Part shown: positions 46,695 to 57,095 of the stretch, one piece after another
Layout: every line of letters starts with the position of its first letter
Numbering within the stretch: position 1 is the stretch's first letter
From: Gammaproteobacteria bacterium
GTDB taxonomy: Bacteria > Pseudomonadota > Gammaproteobacteria > Pseudomonadales > Cellvibrionaceae
Reading direction: 5' to 3'
Assembly (NCBI GenBank): GCA_004172865.1
Contig: SEBV01000011.1
Span: 62,001 to 126,000 of the forward strand
Length of the DNA: 64,000 nucleotides
The notes under the pieces: model-generated
What the model was told of the DNA's origin: nothing
Databases searched by the model: none
The model's input: the letters and a program-made list of their open reading frames with translations, nothing else
Position numbers and translations under genes: made by a program

Positions 46695-48980
46695 CTATTT
46701 TTCTTCAACTGTTTTTCGGTTGCCTGCGGCGTCATAGTTATAATTTGTTTTAGGTATTGTGTTCTCATTGACAACCCGCAAACGCCCCAGCGCGTCATAC
46801 TTATAATTCAACTTAACCTGCACACCTGCTTTCACTGCTCCCCCTACAACTGGGGTCGCTGTTATCCAGTCGGAACAACCTGTCGCATTACAGGCTTGGA
46901 CGCTGTAGGTGTATTGCGTACCATTAACCACGTTTAAATCTGCATAGACATTTGATTCGTCGTCCATACCATTAATGGCGACACCGTTTTTACGCCATGA
47001 ATATTTGTTAGCGTAATTCGAAGCACCTCCATTTATGGTGATAGAAGAGAGATTAACGGTTGCGGAAATCGCAGCGGGTATCGATGGTATCGGCGGAAGC
47101 GTAATCGTGGAGGCAGAGACAAAGTTAGAACACCACGCAATATTGCAGGCACGCGCAGCGTAGGTCGTTGGGACAAGGACGCTGATCCCAGGATCATTCA
47201 ACGCAGTCACATTAGCATTTGAGATAGTCACGGAATTTCGCGTTACTTCATACGAGGTAGCGTTAGAGGACGCCCCCCATTTAACATCGACCGTTTTGAG
47301 GTTTTGGCTGGCATTAATAAAAGAAGGTACCGATGGTACGGGAGGAACATTGACGATGCTGCTAGTTATCGCAGAAGAACAGTTTGTACCCTTGCAGGCG
47401 TAGACTGAGTAGTTATAGCTTGTATTAGCTGTTAACGACTTATCTAAATTACCCGCGGCCAGTGTATACACTGAATTGTTGCGGGCTAAATTATAGGTAA
47501 CGTTATTTCCGGGCGATTCCCCCCAGTTCACTGAAATTGAAGGTCCATTGCCAGTGTTAGCGTTGAGAGTGGCTGTGATGAAAGAAGGTGCAAGCAACTG
47601 TGCAACGGTCACCGACAGGCTCGTTTGCCCGTAATAAACAAAGTCTCCTGCTGTCGGAGGGTGGTACCAATTTTCTAAAAAATAGTTGCTGGTTGATCCC
47701 CCTGTTTTACCAGTAATTGGAAAAGTTCCAGTACTGCCACCATGCGGCATTACAGCAACTGTCGATCCGTTTGGCATGGTTTGGAAAATCCTTGCGTCAG
47801 TCGCAACCCCACTCCAATTCAATGTAAAGTTTCCATCGTTGTCGTTATTAGTTACATAAAATAACGCTGGTATCGTCACGGAAGATGAACGAGTAAAATC
47901 TGAACAGCCGGACGAATTGCACGCATTTACCTGGTAAACAATCTGCTGGCCTGGAGAAATAGCATAGTCCTGATACGAAGTATTATTTACACCGCTGAGG
48001 GTAATGTTGAGACCGAGACTATTGATCAGCGTGTAATTAGTTGCCTCTGGTGAGCTATTCCAACCCACCAAAACAGACGTGCCCGCCGGATTTCCCCATA
48101 TTGCCAGTGGTGGACTCGGTTTAGGAGGTAACCTGACAGAATTGGAACTGACTGCTACGGAGTTTCCCGTGGCATTAAGCGCAGTTACTTGATAGGTATA
48201 CGTAACACCCAACGCGGCTGACGTGTCGTTAAAATTTGGAGAATTGACAACTACCGGTGAATTCACGAATGCAGGGGATCGTGTAATTGAATAATTGGTC
48301 GCACGCGAGGAGTAATAACTCAGTGCGATCGCTGTTCCCGACGGTGTTGCGGTTACACTTGCGGGTGCGGTTGGTATAGGTGGTATGGATATGGATGCGG
48401 AGTTTGTCCAAGTCCCCGAGCACCCAGCGGTGTTACATGCCTGCACACGATAGTAATAACTTGTGTCAAAACTGATCGATGGGTCCGAAAACAGCGAAGC
48501 AGCAGTGTTACCGGAAAGTGGAGTCCCACCGATTCTTTGGTAATTATAGTTCGTTGCTTGCGCTACGTTATATCCTGAAATAACAATAGTGGCTTTATCT
48601 TGTCTTACGTTAACTGAACCTGGTGCAGACGGCGTCTTGATGACTGAAACAGTCGAGGATGGGGACCGAGTAGAAGTGCCTGGCGATGTTCGATAATAAT
48701 AGATAATGTAATAATTATAGTTACCTCCGGCCTTGCCAGAAACAGAGAAGCTGCCGGAATTCGAACTTCCAATACTTGAAATTGCGACATCATTTTCATA
48801 CAGATTCCCCCCCGCTCCTCCATCATTTCCTGTCCACGACACGATATAGTTACCGGTGTAGCTTGGAGAAGGAGAGATGCTAACACTCGCTAACGCCCAC
48901 GCAGAACTTGCATGAAGAAACATTAACGGAAAAATAAAAAGAGCTGAAAAAAAGCGAGCTATGTATTTTTTAGAAGGCAC
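46695..48980 (-). CDS. Exported fibronectin-III repeat protein with terminal YD repeats
   Basis: The product is 761 residues from GTG 48980 (AAGGGA 6 bases upstream). A signal peptide ends near AWA-LA. Two related SWTG-type domains (about 30-110 and 380-460) and six Fn3-like domains follow. Five of these end in a cysteine pair of the form ACNxxGCS. The last 40 residues are two YD repeats (YKYDALGRLRVV, YNYDAAGNRKTV). It is the first gene of the locus; a much shorter relative with the same parts in reverse order opens the second locus at 60875. Confidence 0.8.
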   Translation of the reverse strand: MPSKKYIARFFSALFIFPLMFLHASSAWALASVSISPSPSYTGNYIVSWTGNDGGAGGNLYENDVAISSIGSSNSGSFSVSGKAGGNYNYYIIYYYRTSPGTSTRSPSSTVSVIKTPSAPGSVNVRQDKATIVISGYNVAQATNYNYQRIGGTPLSGNTAASLFSDPSISFDTSYYYRVQACNTAGCSGTWTNSASISIPPIPTAPASVTATPSGTAIALSYYSSRATNYSITRSPAFVNSPVVVNSPNFNDTSAALGVTYTYQVTALNATGNSVAVSSNSVRLPPKPSPPLAIWGNPAGTSVLVGWNSSPEATNYTLINSLGLNITLSGVNNTSYQDYAISPGQQIVYQVNACNSSGCSDFTRSSSVTIPALFYVTNNDNDGNFTLNWSGVATDARIFQTMPNGSTVAVMPHGGSTGTFPITGKTGGSTSNYFLENWYHPPTAGDFVYYGQTSLSVTVAQLLAPSFITATLNANTGNGPSISVNWGESPGNNVTYNLARNNSVYTLAAGNLDKSLTANTSYNYSVYACKGTNCSSAITSSIVNVPPVPSVPSFINASQNLKTVDVKWGASSNATSYEVTRNSVTISNANVTALNDPGISVLVPTTYAARACNIAWCSNFVSASTITLPPIPSIPAAISATVNLSSITINGGASNYANKYSWRKNGVAINGMDDESNVYADLNVVNGTQYTYSVQACNATGCSDWITATPVVGGAVKAGVQVKLNYKYDALGRLRVVNENTIPKTNYNYDAAGNRKTVEEK

Positions 48981-49920
48981 GGTTAATCCCTTAATAAACT
49001 ATTAAAGCAATGTATTGCTTATCAATAATATAAAGATGACATGGACAACGCAGAAATTGTTATTCATGAGGCAGCCAAATATCCGCTAGGGGAAATACCT
49101 TAGCGCTAAAGATGCTACTCTGAATTTTTTAGTGCTCATCCTTTAAAAGATATTTATATATCAAAAAAGCACGTGAGAAAAATAACGGGAGACAGGAAGC
49201 GTTTAAAGTTACGCCTTATTTTTTGTGGGTCGTTATTAGTGCGGCGTTGAAATTATCTCAATTTTGGCGTGGAATCAACCATTTTTTTAAATTCTTATTT
49301 TTAATTTAGGAACAATTGCAAACCTACTTAATTGCTAACTACTTGCTCTCCGATAAAGCAGGAGCTGCTTCAATCAAGCGACATCTACATTTAGCTTTCA
49401 TTCCGACACGGCTAAGTTGCAAATGTAACCGGAACCAAAATCAAAAATTATTTAATGTAATGATTGAGCAAATAACGATAATTTAGTGTTACAAATGTAG
49501 CGTTTGAGTGAGCATTTTGACTTTTCCAATAATAACTAACACTCAACTAGTTAATCTAACCACGAACATTAAAGACATTAAAAATGAATCGAAGTTATTC
49601 AATCGAAAATTATTTTATTTGCATTCGATTCTGAATTTTCGTTGAAGTTTTTCCGCAAGACAATAATTTTACTCACGCGGCCCTCGATAATTTTGTTCAC
49701 CCCTTACTAGAAGCTGTTTCCAAGAGTATTTGCCAAAAGCGGACGCCAAGTTTGTGGTAAAACTGGCGTAAGTTATCGAGGAAGCCGATCATTTCAATTG
49801 CATTGGAAATTTATTTTCTTTCGCAAGAAGCATTGGTTCGACAATACTGATTTCCCTTTCATTTTCTTCGAGCAAAATGCTTAATAGCCGTCTTGTTCTT
49901 CCCATGAACGTAAAAAAGAA
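48981..49920. other. Long AT-rich non-coding region
   Basis: About 940 bases between the Fn3/YD gene and the terminator of the beta-propeller gene, both on the minus strand. It should contain the promoter of the RHS operon. No gene, repeat or RNA was recognised. Confidence 0.45.
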
Positions 49921-49963
49921 AAGCGCATAGTTATTTCTGAATCGTAGAAATAATTATGCGCTT
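49921..49963 (-). terminator. Long-stem terminator of the beta-propeller gene
   Basis: AAGCGCATA-g-TTATTTCT pairs with AGAAATAA-t-TATGCGCTT, an interrupted 17-bp stem. On the minus strand it is followed by TTTTCTTTTTT. It starts about 20 bases after the stop codon. Confidence 0.85.
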
Positions 49964-49982
49964 AAATGATTTTATTCAAAAA

Positions 49983-52900
49983 TTAAAACTTATAAACCGC
50001 GCCAAGATTGACGGTTGTCGTTCCGTACTCTTCTGTGTAGTAATGCGAAGCGCCTAATTTCGCTGACCAATGTTCTGTTAAAAGCCACTGTGCATCAGCC
50101 CCCACGAACGGAACATAATCGTGGTCGGTTACTTTGCTGGTTTCAGCAAGGTCAGCGTACCGATTTTTAATATCCATTCGCCACAGCCCTGCCCTGACAC
50201 TTGGTTTAAATTGGTCGAAGCTGTTCGATATTATCCATCGCGCACCCAATTCAAAACCGTCGCCGGAATGCGGTGAAATTGAACTCAGTTGTGTCGATGA
50301 AATTGCTGCCGGTATTCCACCAAAGCGAGTGGTGATATCGCCCATATCAAGCCAGCCCAATTCAACGGACCACTGATTGCTAATGGGTAACCCCGCGTAC
50401 ACGCGCCATCCTGTTCGCGAGCTATCGTCGACTTTCGCCGTACCCGTTATTCCCGCAGACAACATCTCGGATTTGACGTCTCCCGAGTCAACGGACGTCT
50501 TTACTATTGCGCCCTCAAGCCCTACATATGCATCCAAGGCCAATGCGGGCAAAGGTAGTAGCAAGACCAAGGTTAAGATTTTGCGATAGCGTGCGAGACA
50601 AAACACGCACAGAAGAAGCAAGCAAAGAGCATCAATACTTCCCCCACCCGATTTAACCTTTCCATCCTTAACTGGAGTCACTGGCGGTACTGGTGGAACA
50701 GGAGGAATCTCAACCGCAAGCACGCCAGGATCGCGAATTGTCCCGTTAGCTAAACCATCCGCATCGTTAGGGCCGCCATCTTCAATGGTTAAGCGAACAC
50801 ATTCGCGCCCTGCGATTAAGCCCTCTTCCCAAACATCTGACGATACACCCGGGCATTGACCCAGAGGATCGCGCGCGGCACTGTGAAGTTTGTTGTCAGC
50901 GTTTAATACAAAGTTTTGCCATTTGCTGTTGATGTATTTTCTCCAAATAGCATTTTGGGGAATGGCAACATTCGGCAATGGCAATGCGATAGACACGGCC
51001 TCCCCAGGATGATCCAAGCCAGAAACATCGAAGTTAACAACGGGGATTAATTGGGTGAAGCCTGGGTCTTCTAGCGACTTATCGCTTACCGCAAGACCAA
51101 ACTGCCCTGACTTCCAGGATTGATCGCCAGCAAGCGAGCCTAACGACAGCGCGTACTGATTCGGTACTTCAGCAAAGAGCGACGTAGATGCCGCACAATT
51201 GGCTACCCGGCTAGTCGTTCCGGCAACTGCCGGGCATATTGCAAGACGATTGGGGGTCGTAACGAAGGGATTTGCGGTCGCAGGAATACCACTCGTGCCA
51301 GTTCCAGCACAACTTTCCAATGCACAATCTGCAATAACTCTCAATGCAAGGTCGTATCTACCGGTACGCGCGTCGGTTGTTCCACCCTGTACAGAAACTG
51401 TGTACATCCCCTCAGGTACCGCTGAGACATCAATGGTTGCAGTAGCGCCGCTGGGGGTTAACACCAAACCTGAAGCGGACCACGTATATGTTGGTGACAG
51501 GCCGTTTAATTCGGTAGCCATTAATGAAACCGCGCCGCCATTTCTGGTCACAACTACATCATGCTGACCACCTTGTGTAGCGGTGACACTCAATGCTAGT
51601 GCGGGTAATAATTGCTGCACCGATAACGTCTGCACAGCAGGCGTCCCTACAATCGCAGAGACCAAACCATCCTTCACAAGTGTGATGCTTGCTGTGCCTG
51701 CTGTTGCGGTAACGTCATAAGTATGGCGCAAATTGTCTTCGGCACTAAACTCAAATTGTTCAGCAGAGACAGTGGCCCCAGCAGTTGTGAACTTAACAAC
51801 TACAGGATATTCAATGGGTTCGTCACTTAGCCAGAGTCTCAATTTAGTGGCAGTATTCTGCTGTACAGGCTGCTTACTGGCTGTGAACGCCACATAAGGA
51901 AGTACATCAAACACTACTGTTACATTTTCGTTAGAAACCGCATCCACAAATACCAAACTATAACGCCCTGTACGGCTCGCGCTGAAGATATAGCTTCCAT
52001 CACTTTGAGTAGTAACAAGCGTTTTTCCTGCTGATTCATCTACGATTACCTCTTCGCCAGATCGTTTCAACATGGCTCCCGCCAAAGACTTAGTACCCTC
52101 GCCTCCCGTTAAGGTGAAACGGCTTGACGCATTTACAGCCAATGCAGTCTCATTTTCACGTGTCACCTTTGTCGCCGCGAAGACATTGATCCCTATGACA
52201 CAGTCAGCGGTGATTGGTCCCGTAGTTATTTGATCGCCTGATAATGTTGCATTGCAATTGCTGGTTAGCCGTACGATATCGTCACTGCGTGTACGATTGA
52301 TCGTTAAAATCCCGCTGGAACCTAATTGGACCTGTTGAGTTAGCGGTGTTGCTGAGGCTTGGCCAGTTAACGTGGCGGTGACTGTGTAATTGCTATTGGC
52401 GTACTGCGCCACCACGGTAATATTGCCGGTCACATTATTAAAGTCGGTACTCCATCCGCTAAAAATTTTACCCAGGGGCGCGGAGACAACCGGGGCAACA
52501 GCGCCTCCACCGTAATTCACGGTCTGAATCAAGTTCCCGCCCCCGGTGCCTGTACCACCGTTTAAATCAAAGGTGACAGTAAAGGTATCTATAGCGTATT
52601 GGGCCGTTATCGTCGTAGCGGCCACAATATTGCTGAAGGCCACGTCCCAGCCCGTGAAGGTGTATCCAATGCGGGATGGGGGCGTTGGCGACACAGCTGA
52701 CGTTCCCGCCGGTATAGTCTGGCTCGACAATGTTGTTCCATCCCAATCGACAAAGCTCACTGCGAAGGTAAGGGGCTTCTCAACCGATACTGCGACGATA
52801 GAAGCGGCACTCGTATTGCCATCAGTATCTGAAACCACAATACTGACTTTTCTGGCTGACAATTGCCCAGGCGATAAAGTCACGTCCGCTCCAGCCTGAT

Positions 52901-54350
52901 ACGTCAAACTTCTCAGGGTATCTCGATAATTTGCGAGCGTAGCCGACCCTGTCAGGGTAAGAACTCCTGTACCAGCGCTATAGGACGGGGTGATACCAGG
53001 TGAAGCGGTAACTGATAACAAGTCAGTGGAAAGAAATCCTTCGCTGATTGAAATAGTCGCAGATGCCAGATTTGGGCTATCGGAATCATACACCTCAAGC
53101 TGGCTGTCCAGCGTGATAGCGGGACCTGAGACTAAGGCTGCTGCTTGAGTTACTGACAGCTGCACTGCTGGAGTTGGCAAAGAGAAAACAACTAGGCTTA
53201 GTGAAGCCTGTCCTGCCACATACAAGTGGCGATTAAGAGGATCAGTTGACATACCGGATGGCCCGTTCAACCCTACAACGCCGTTGACTGTGTCAGTGGC
53301 CACACTATCAAAGGTCAGTAAGCCTGTAGTCGAATCACGCGAAAAAGCGGTCACTGTTTTATCTACTATAGCGCTGACTAAAACGTAACGTCCATCAGGA
53401 CTAATAGCCAGACTGCGAGCTCCCTCAATGGTAGTTACACCATTGACACCGTCAGAAATTTTGTTGATGTATGTAAGCTCACCTGTCGTACTATTAACAG
53501 CCAAAATTGCAACCGAGCTTTCCCCCTGACCCGCGACGTAAAGATGCTTACCATCCGGAGACATTTTGGCTGACGATGCACCTTGCAGACCATCAAAACC
53601 GGATACGCCATCTCGATAAGCCGCTACGGACGTAAGCTCACCTGTTGCCTGGTTTTGGCTGAATAAGGACACTGCATTATCCGTAGTTGAGGTGACATAA
53701 ACATATTGTCCGTCGGCACTCGATACTATGTTTTTGATAGGACTTGTGGTTGGGCCAAACATTTGCCCCAGGTAGAGTCCATTAACGTTATCCGGATAAT
53801 CCGCAACTCTGGTAATCGCACTGGTGGCCGCGTCCCGCGCAAATACGACCAAACCGCTAGGCTGGCCTCCAACACCATACACAAACTTCCCGTTAGGGCT
53901 GACACTCACTGAAACGAACCCAGCCGTCGGAGAACCGCCCAATGTATTAACCTGAGTCAATTCTCCTGTTTGCTCATTACGTGAAAATGCATAGATGACA
54001 CCGTTTGGGGAGGCAGCATAAACGCTCTTGTTATCGGGACTTGTTGCAACGCTAAACGCCGTGGACACTGGTGTCTTAATGCTGCTAAACACGACTCGTC
54101 CGGTAACTGAATCCCGAGAGAATACGGAAATTGCGTGGGAAGAATATGATGCCGTATAAACAAATTTACCATCAGGACTCACGGCGACGTCACTTATACC
54201 TTGTAAGCCAGGGACACTTACGCTGTTCGCCAAGCGTTCAATATAGGTTATCGCATCAGCAGAAGCAGGAAGCGCCACATTAAGCGTAAATAAAAAAATT
54301 AACGCCGAAATAAAACTGCGAAATAATTTTCGATTTTCATATTGCTTCAT
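49983..54350 (-). CDS. Surface beta-propeller protein with internal GlyGly-CTERM-like tail and outer-membrane barrel
   Basis: The product is 1455 residues. The signal peptide ends near SADA. Seven YVTN/lactonase-type blades follow (SPDGKFVYTAS, SPNGKFVYGVG, SPDGKHLYVAG and so on) to about residue 385. Then come a cadherin-like segment, two InlB-type repeats (IGYTFTGWD; FSGWSTDF) and Ig-like domains. At 1234-1257 a GGGS motif, a Leu/Cys-rich helix and ARYRK form a GlyGly-CTERM-like sorting signal, normally at the very end of a protein. Here it is followed by a second signal-like helix (TLVLLLPLPALA) and a 180-residue OmpA-like eight-stranded barrel ending in Phe. Confidence 0.85.
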   Translation of the reverse strand: MKQYENRKLFRSFISALIFLFTLNVALPASADAITYIERLANSVSVPGLQGISDVAVSPDGKFVYTASYSSHAISVFSRDSVTGRVVFSSIKTPVSTAFSVATSPDNKSVYAASPNGVIYAFSRNEQTGELTQVNTLGGSPTAGFVSVSVSPNGKFVYGVGGQPSGLVVFARDAATSAITRVADYPDNVNGLYLGQMFGPTTSPIKNIVSSADGQYVYVTSTTDNAVSLFSQNQATGELTSVAAYRDGVSGFDGLQGASSAKMSPDGKHLYVAGQGESSVAILAVNSTTGELTYINKISDGVNGVTTIEGARSLAISPDGRYVLVSAIVDKTVTAFSRDSTTGLLTFDSVATDTVNGVVGLNGPSGMSTDPLNRHLYVAGQASLSLVVFSLPTPAVQLSVTQAAALVSGPAITLDSQLEVYDSDSPNLASATISISEGFLSTDLLSVTASPGITPSYSAGTGVLTLTGSATLANYRDTLRSLTYQAGADVTLSPGQLSARKVSIVVSDTDGNTSAASIVAVSVEKPLTFAVSFVDWDGTTLSSQTIPAGTSAVSPTPPSRIGYTFTGWDVAFSNIVAATTITAQYAIDTFTVTFDLNGGTGTGGGNLIQTVNYGGGAVAPVVSAPLGKIFSGWSTDFNNVTGNITVVAQYANSNYTVTATLTGQASATPLTQQVQLGSSGILTINRTRSDDIVRLTSNCNATLSGDQITTGPITADCVIGINVFAATKVTRENETALAVNASSRFTLTGGEGTKSLAGAMLKRSGEEVIVDESAGKTLVTTQSDGSYIFSASRTGRYSLVFVDAVSNENVTVVFDVLPYVAFTASKQPVQQNTATKLRLWLSDEPIEYPVVVKFTTAGATVSAEQFEFSAEDNLRHTYDVTATAGTASITLVKDGLVSAIVGTPAVQTLSVQQLLPALALSVTATQGGQHDVVVTRNGGAVSLMATELNGLSPTYTWSASGLVLTPSGATATIDVSAVPEGMYTVSVQGGTTDARTGRYDLALRVIADCALESCAGTGTSGIPATANPFVTTPNRLAICPAVAGTTSRVANCAASTSLFAEVPNQYALSLGSLAGDQSWKSGQFGLAVSDKSLEDPGFTQLIPVVNFDVSGLDHPGEAVSIALPLPNVAIPQNAIWRKYINSKWQNFVLNADNKLHSAARDPLGQCPGVSSDVWEEGLIAGRECVRLTIEDGGPNDADGLANGTIRDPGVLAVEIPPVPPVPPVTPVKDGKVKSGGGSIDALCLLLLCVFCLARYRKILTLVLLLPLPALALDAYVGLEGAIVKTSVDSGDVKSEMLSAGITGTAKVDDSSRTGWRVYAGLPISNQWSVELGWLDMGDITTRFGGIPAAISSTQLSSISPHSGDGFELGARWIISNSFDQFKPSVRAGLWRMDIKNRYADLAETSKVTDHDYVPFVGADAQWLLTEHWSAKLGASHYYTEEYGTTTVNLGAVYKF

Positions 54351-54922
54351 ACATGCTCCTTACGAGTGAAAATGCGCCGTACAACAGTGACGCGTCGATT
54401 GATAAAAATGAATTTCACAGGGATCAAAAAAAAACGAGTAAAATAAATAGTTCCAAACGGAGGAAGAAATATCTCTGAAAAAAAGCATTTGTTGGTACCC
54501 ATTTGAAGAAGCGTAAACCACATCATCGACATTGCAAGCTCGAACAAAAATCCTTTTCCGAAAAACTGAAATTAATTTCTAATGATCGATACCTCTAACT
54601 TTTTCAAAGAAAAGAAAATTTCAACTTTGAATGTCAAAGTGGCGCGAGAATTAAAAAATAAATCTCTATTTCAACATAACTTTTTTGAAATACTTTGTAA
54701 TTTAGTATCGTGTATTACTAATTATTAAACGCAAATCGAAAAGGAGTTGAGAAGATAATTCACACCCTCTCCCTGTCATCTACTATTGCGCCAAATATTG
54801 GCACCAAACTCTTCGAAAACTTCAAAAAGCTTTTTTATATCTCGTCATGCTGTAGAGTGACCGCCCGTCTCAGCTGTGAAATTGAGGGAAATGATTCATG
54901 CGATTCTGAAGGAAATAATGTT
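54351..54922. other. Divergent AT-rich intergenic region
   Basis: It lies between the propeller gene (minus) and the PilZ gene (plus). No gene supported. GAAGGA (54908-54913) is the ribosome-binding site of the PilZ gene. Confidence 0.45.
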
Positions 54923-55264
54923 ATGCAAGATAATAGAAGACAATTTTTGCGCGGAAAAATTAAAGGCGTGGCTCTGATTTACGATAGCAAGCTGGAGACA
55001 ACCTACTTAATGGACATCGGACTGGGCGGAATGAAAGTATCCAGTAAATCTTCTTTCAAATCTGAAGAGCTTTTGTGGGTGGAATTTACGTTAATGCAAT
55101 CTACTAACGAGATGATCTTTGGAAAGCGGGCGAAAGCCAAACTCGTGTATTCAAAATTCAATAACGCCAACCATCGATTTGCTCTCGGTTTCCAATTTTT
55201 AAGCTTGACTGATTTTCAGCGAGACGTGATCAGCTCAGCATTAAGCAAGCAACAATCATCTTAA
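54923..55264 (+). CDS. PilZ-domain protein
   Basis: The product is 113 residues from ATG 54923. DNRRQFLRG supplies the RxxxR motif that grips cyclic di-GMP. The second motif, normally (D/N)xSxxG, reads DIGLGGM, so the Ser is Gly and binding may be weakened. The remaining strands and ALGFQFLSL ending fit a single PilZ barrel. It probably responds to c-di-GMP and could tune the neighbouring surface proteins (inference). Confidence 0.78.
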   Translation: MQDNRRQFLRGKIKGVALIYDSKLETTYLMDIGLGGMKVSSKSSFKSEELLWVEFTLMQSTNEMIFGKRAKAKLVYSKFNNANHRFALGFQFLSLTDFQRDVISSALSKQQSS

Positions 55265-55414
55265 TGAGTCCATGTCACTACGTTTTTTGTCTGCACACTT
55301 AAATAAGAATGAACTTTCTTTATGCAGTAACGTCAATGTATTGTGTGTTTTACTTTCATGAGCTAACTCCCCTTATTGGCAATGCGCCAGCTAAGCGATT
55401 CTAATTGCAAAGTT

Positions 55415-55439
55415 AACCCAACGAAAGTTGGGTTTTTTT
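55415..55439 (+). terminator. Rho-independent terminator
   Basis: AACCCAAC-gaaa-GTTGGGTT followed by a run of Ts; a stable tetraloop hairpin about 150 bases after the PilZ stop. Confidence 0.9.
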
Positions 55440-55538
55440 ATGCGCAATTTATGCATCAGGTATTGAATCAAGCGCCTCGTTACTTTAATTTATCATTCAC
55501 AGATTTATGCGTTATGGATCGTCGGAGAGTATTACCAA

Positions 55539-55748
55539 ATGTCGAACAAAGAGTTTATCAAGGAAAGAATTCGTATTTATGCGGGAAAAGACGTTGACCC
55601 AATGTCAGATGAGCAAGTACGCGACATCCTAAAAACAAATTTTAATGTGCTTCTGCCTCAACGGCCAACTTTGAATAAGTCTTTAAGCGAAACAAACAAT
55701 GAACATGAAATAATTAGTTTGATTCTTCAATATCGTACAACCACGTAA
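55539..55748 (+). CDS. Small hypothetical protein, 69 aa
   Basis: ATG 55539 has GGAGAG at 55524-55529. The protein is charged and helical, with MSDEQVRDILKTNF resembling small DNA- or protein-binding helices. No family recognised. It is a monocistronic gene after a terminator. Confidence 0.5.
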   Translation: MSNKEFIKERIRIYAGKDVDPMSDEQVRDILKTNFNVLLPQRPTLNKSLSETNNEHEIISLILQYRTTT

Positions 55749-55970
55749 TTATTTTTACGTCACATTCCATCTGACTTTGTGAACCGCCAAATGCGCGTCT
55801 ATATTGCTTGTACCAGGATAAGTTTTTCCAAGCATTCGTGGCTCCGGAGTAATCAACCTATAATAACTACAAAAATAGTTACTCGTTCAGGAGATAATTT
55901 GGCACTTGTGTATAAAATTGTAGCGAATATTTTTATAGACCGATTGAGGCCACTCCCCAACACGAATTTA

Positions 55971-56399
55971 CTAACCATGTGAAATCCCTTCAAGCTCATC
56001 TTTAGCAGCTCTTAAAACTTTTTCAGGCTCGATCTGTAATACCGTTTGCGGATAATTACCACCGAGGTAGCCATTCGCGCTCGCGAACCAGTATGCAATC
56101 CCCCAAGCATCTTTTTTCTCTAGAAACATTTTCAGAACAGGTTTCAATCCAACGAAAGGATGATAACCATTTTTTTTATCAAATGCGTAAAGCGGAAAAA
56201 GTTCTTCGCGCTGATAGATGATACTGAAAATATCATTAGATGCTCTCCATTTCTTGATATTTTCGATTACAGCTGAAAGAGGGATTTGCGCCATGGCAAC
56301 AATGTGGGCATGGGTCATCCACTGAGTGGAACGCATGACCTTCATTTGAGCCGTCGCGATCATCTTGGCTTCGCGCGAGCTACGTATTAACCTACTCAA
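55971..56399 (-). CDS. MbcA/ParS-like antitoxin or regulator
   Basis: The product is 142 residues from TTG 56399, with AGGAG 10 bases upstream; ATG 56363 is an alternative. The C-terminal AYWFASANGYLGGNYPQTVL plus EPEKVLRAAKDEL matches the C-terminal helical domain of MbcA/ParS antitoxins. The N-terminal half includes a helix-turn-helix-like MAQIPLSAVIENIKKW. No RES toxin lies next to it; its operon partner is the 116-aa gene just upstream. Confidence 0.6.
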   Translation of the reverse strand: MSRLIRSSREAKMIATAQMKVMRSTQWMTHAHIVAMAQIPLSAVIENIKKWRASNDIFSIIYQREELFPLYAFDKKNGYHPFVGLKPVLKMFLEKKDAWGIAYWFASANGYLGGNYPQTVLQIEPEKVLRAAKDELEGISHG

Positions 56400-56402
56400 T
56401 TC

Positions 56403-56753
56403 TCATTTTCTCCTGAAAGAAATTATGCAACAAAGAGGAAGTATTTGCGGATAGAATTCGAATAAGTAATATTCGGCACTTAGTTTATCAGCAGAGCTGA
56501 TAAAAGATTTGAGCATTCCCGAGAAAATAAGCGTATTGAATTTGTCGGCGCGAGCTACCGCTTCTAATCTAGCGTTTTCCACTAACCACTCATCAACGCA
56601 CTTAACGGTTCTGGTTACTTTTTTGTTGGTGCTAGAGTCCACCTTCGGAAACGGAGTCGTCATGCGTCCAGTCGTAGTCAGCACTACCTGCCCCTCAGAA
56701 CACATCATTCCCACGAAGCCCTGAATCATCTCTAAAGCATTTACTACGCTCAC
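56403..56753 (-). CDS. Hypothetical protein, 116 aa, paired with the antitoxin-like gene
   Basis: The gene ends 3 bases before the next start, so the two are coupled. TGRMTTPFPKVD and CVDEWLVENARLEAVAR look conserved. The C-terminal 25 residues (FYPQILPLCCIISFRRK) differ in character from the rest and may result from a late frameshift. Function unknown; a toxin partner is possible. Confidence 0.5.
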   Translation of the reverse strand: MSVVNALEMIQGFVGMMCSEGQVVLTTTGRMTTPFPKVDSSTNKKVTRTVKCVDEWLVENARLEAVARADKFNTLIFSGMLKSFISSADKLSAEYYLFEFYPQILPLCCIISFRRK

Positions 56754-57095
56754 GGCTGGCCCAAAAAAAACAAAAATAGATCATATCTGCATAACCGAAT
56801 TAATTTAGCAAATTCAATCTTTAAAGAAGTCAAATCTCCGAAGAGTTTGCTGAAGATGTATTAAGTAGTAAAAAATCGAATAGCTAAAAAATTGGTTACC
56901 CTCGTTCTCACAGCAAACCCACAGCTCATCCTCGATAGAAATTTCTGCTAGACGAGTCGCTAGTTGTCTGTGCAACAACTAGTTCTTTTTGCGATTAGTC
57001 GTGATCGCCGAAGCCTGAAATCAAGAACTATCTTTAGGCGACCCAAAAAATCCGTTAGCACACATACTAATCAAGTAAATAAATAGGAAAAATTC
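56754..57095. other. Divergent region upstream of the XRE gene
   Basis: No gene supported. An imperfect hairpin (GACGAGTCGCTAG / CTAGTTG region, about 56953-56985) is the only structure noticed besides the operator. Confidence 0.35.
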
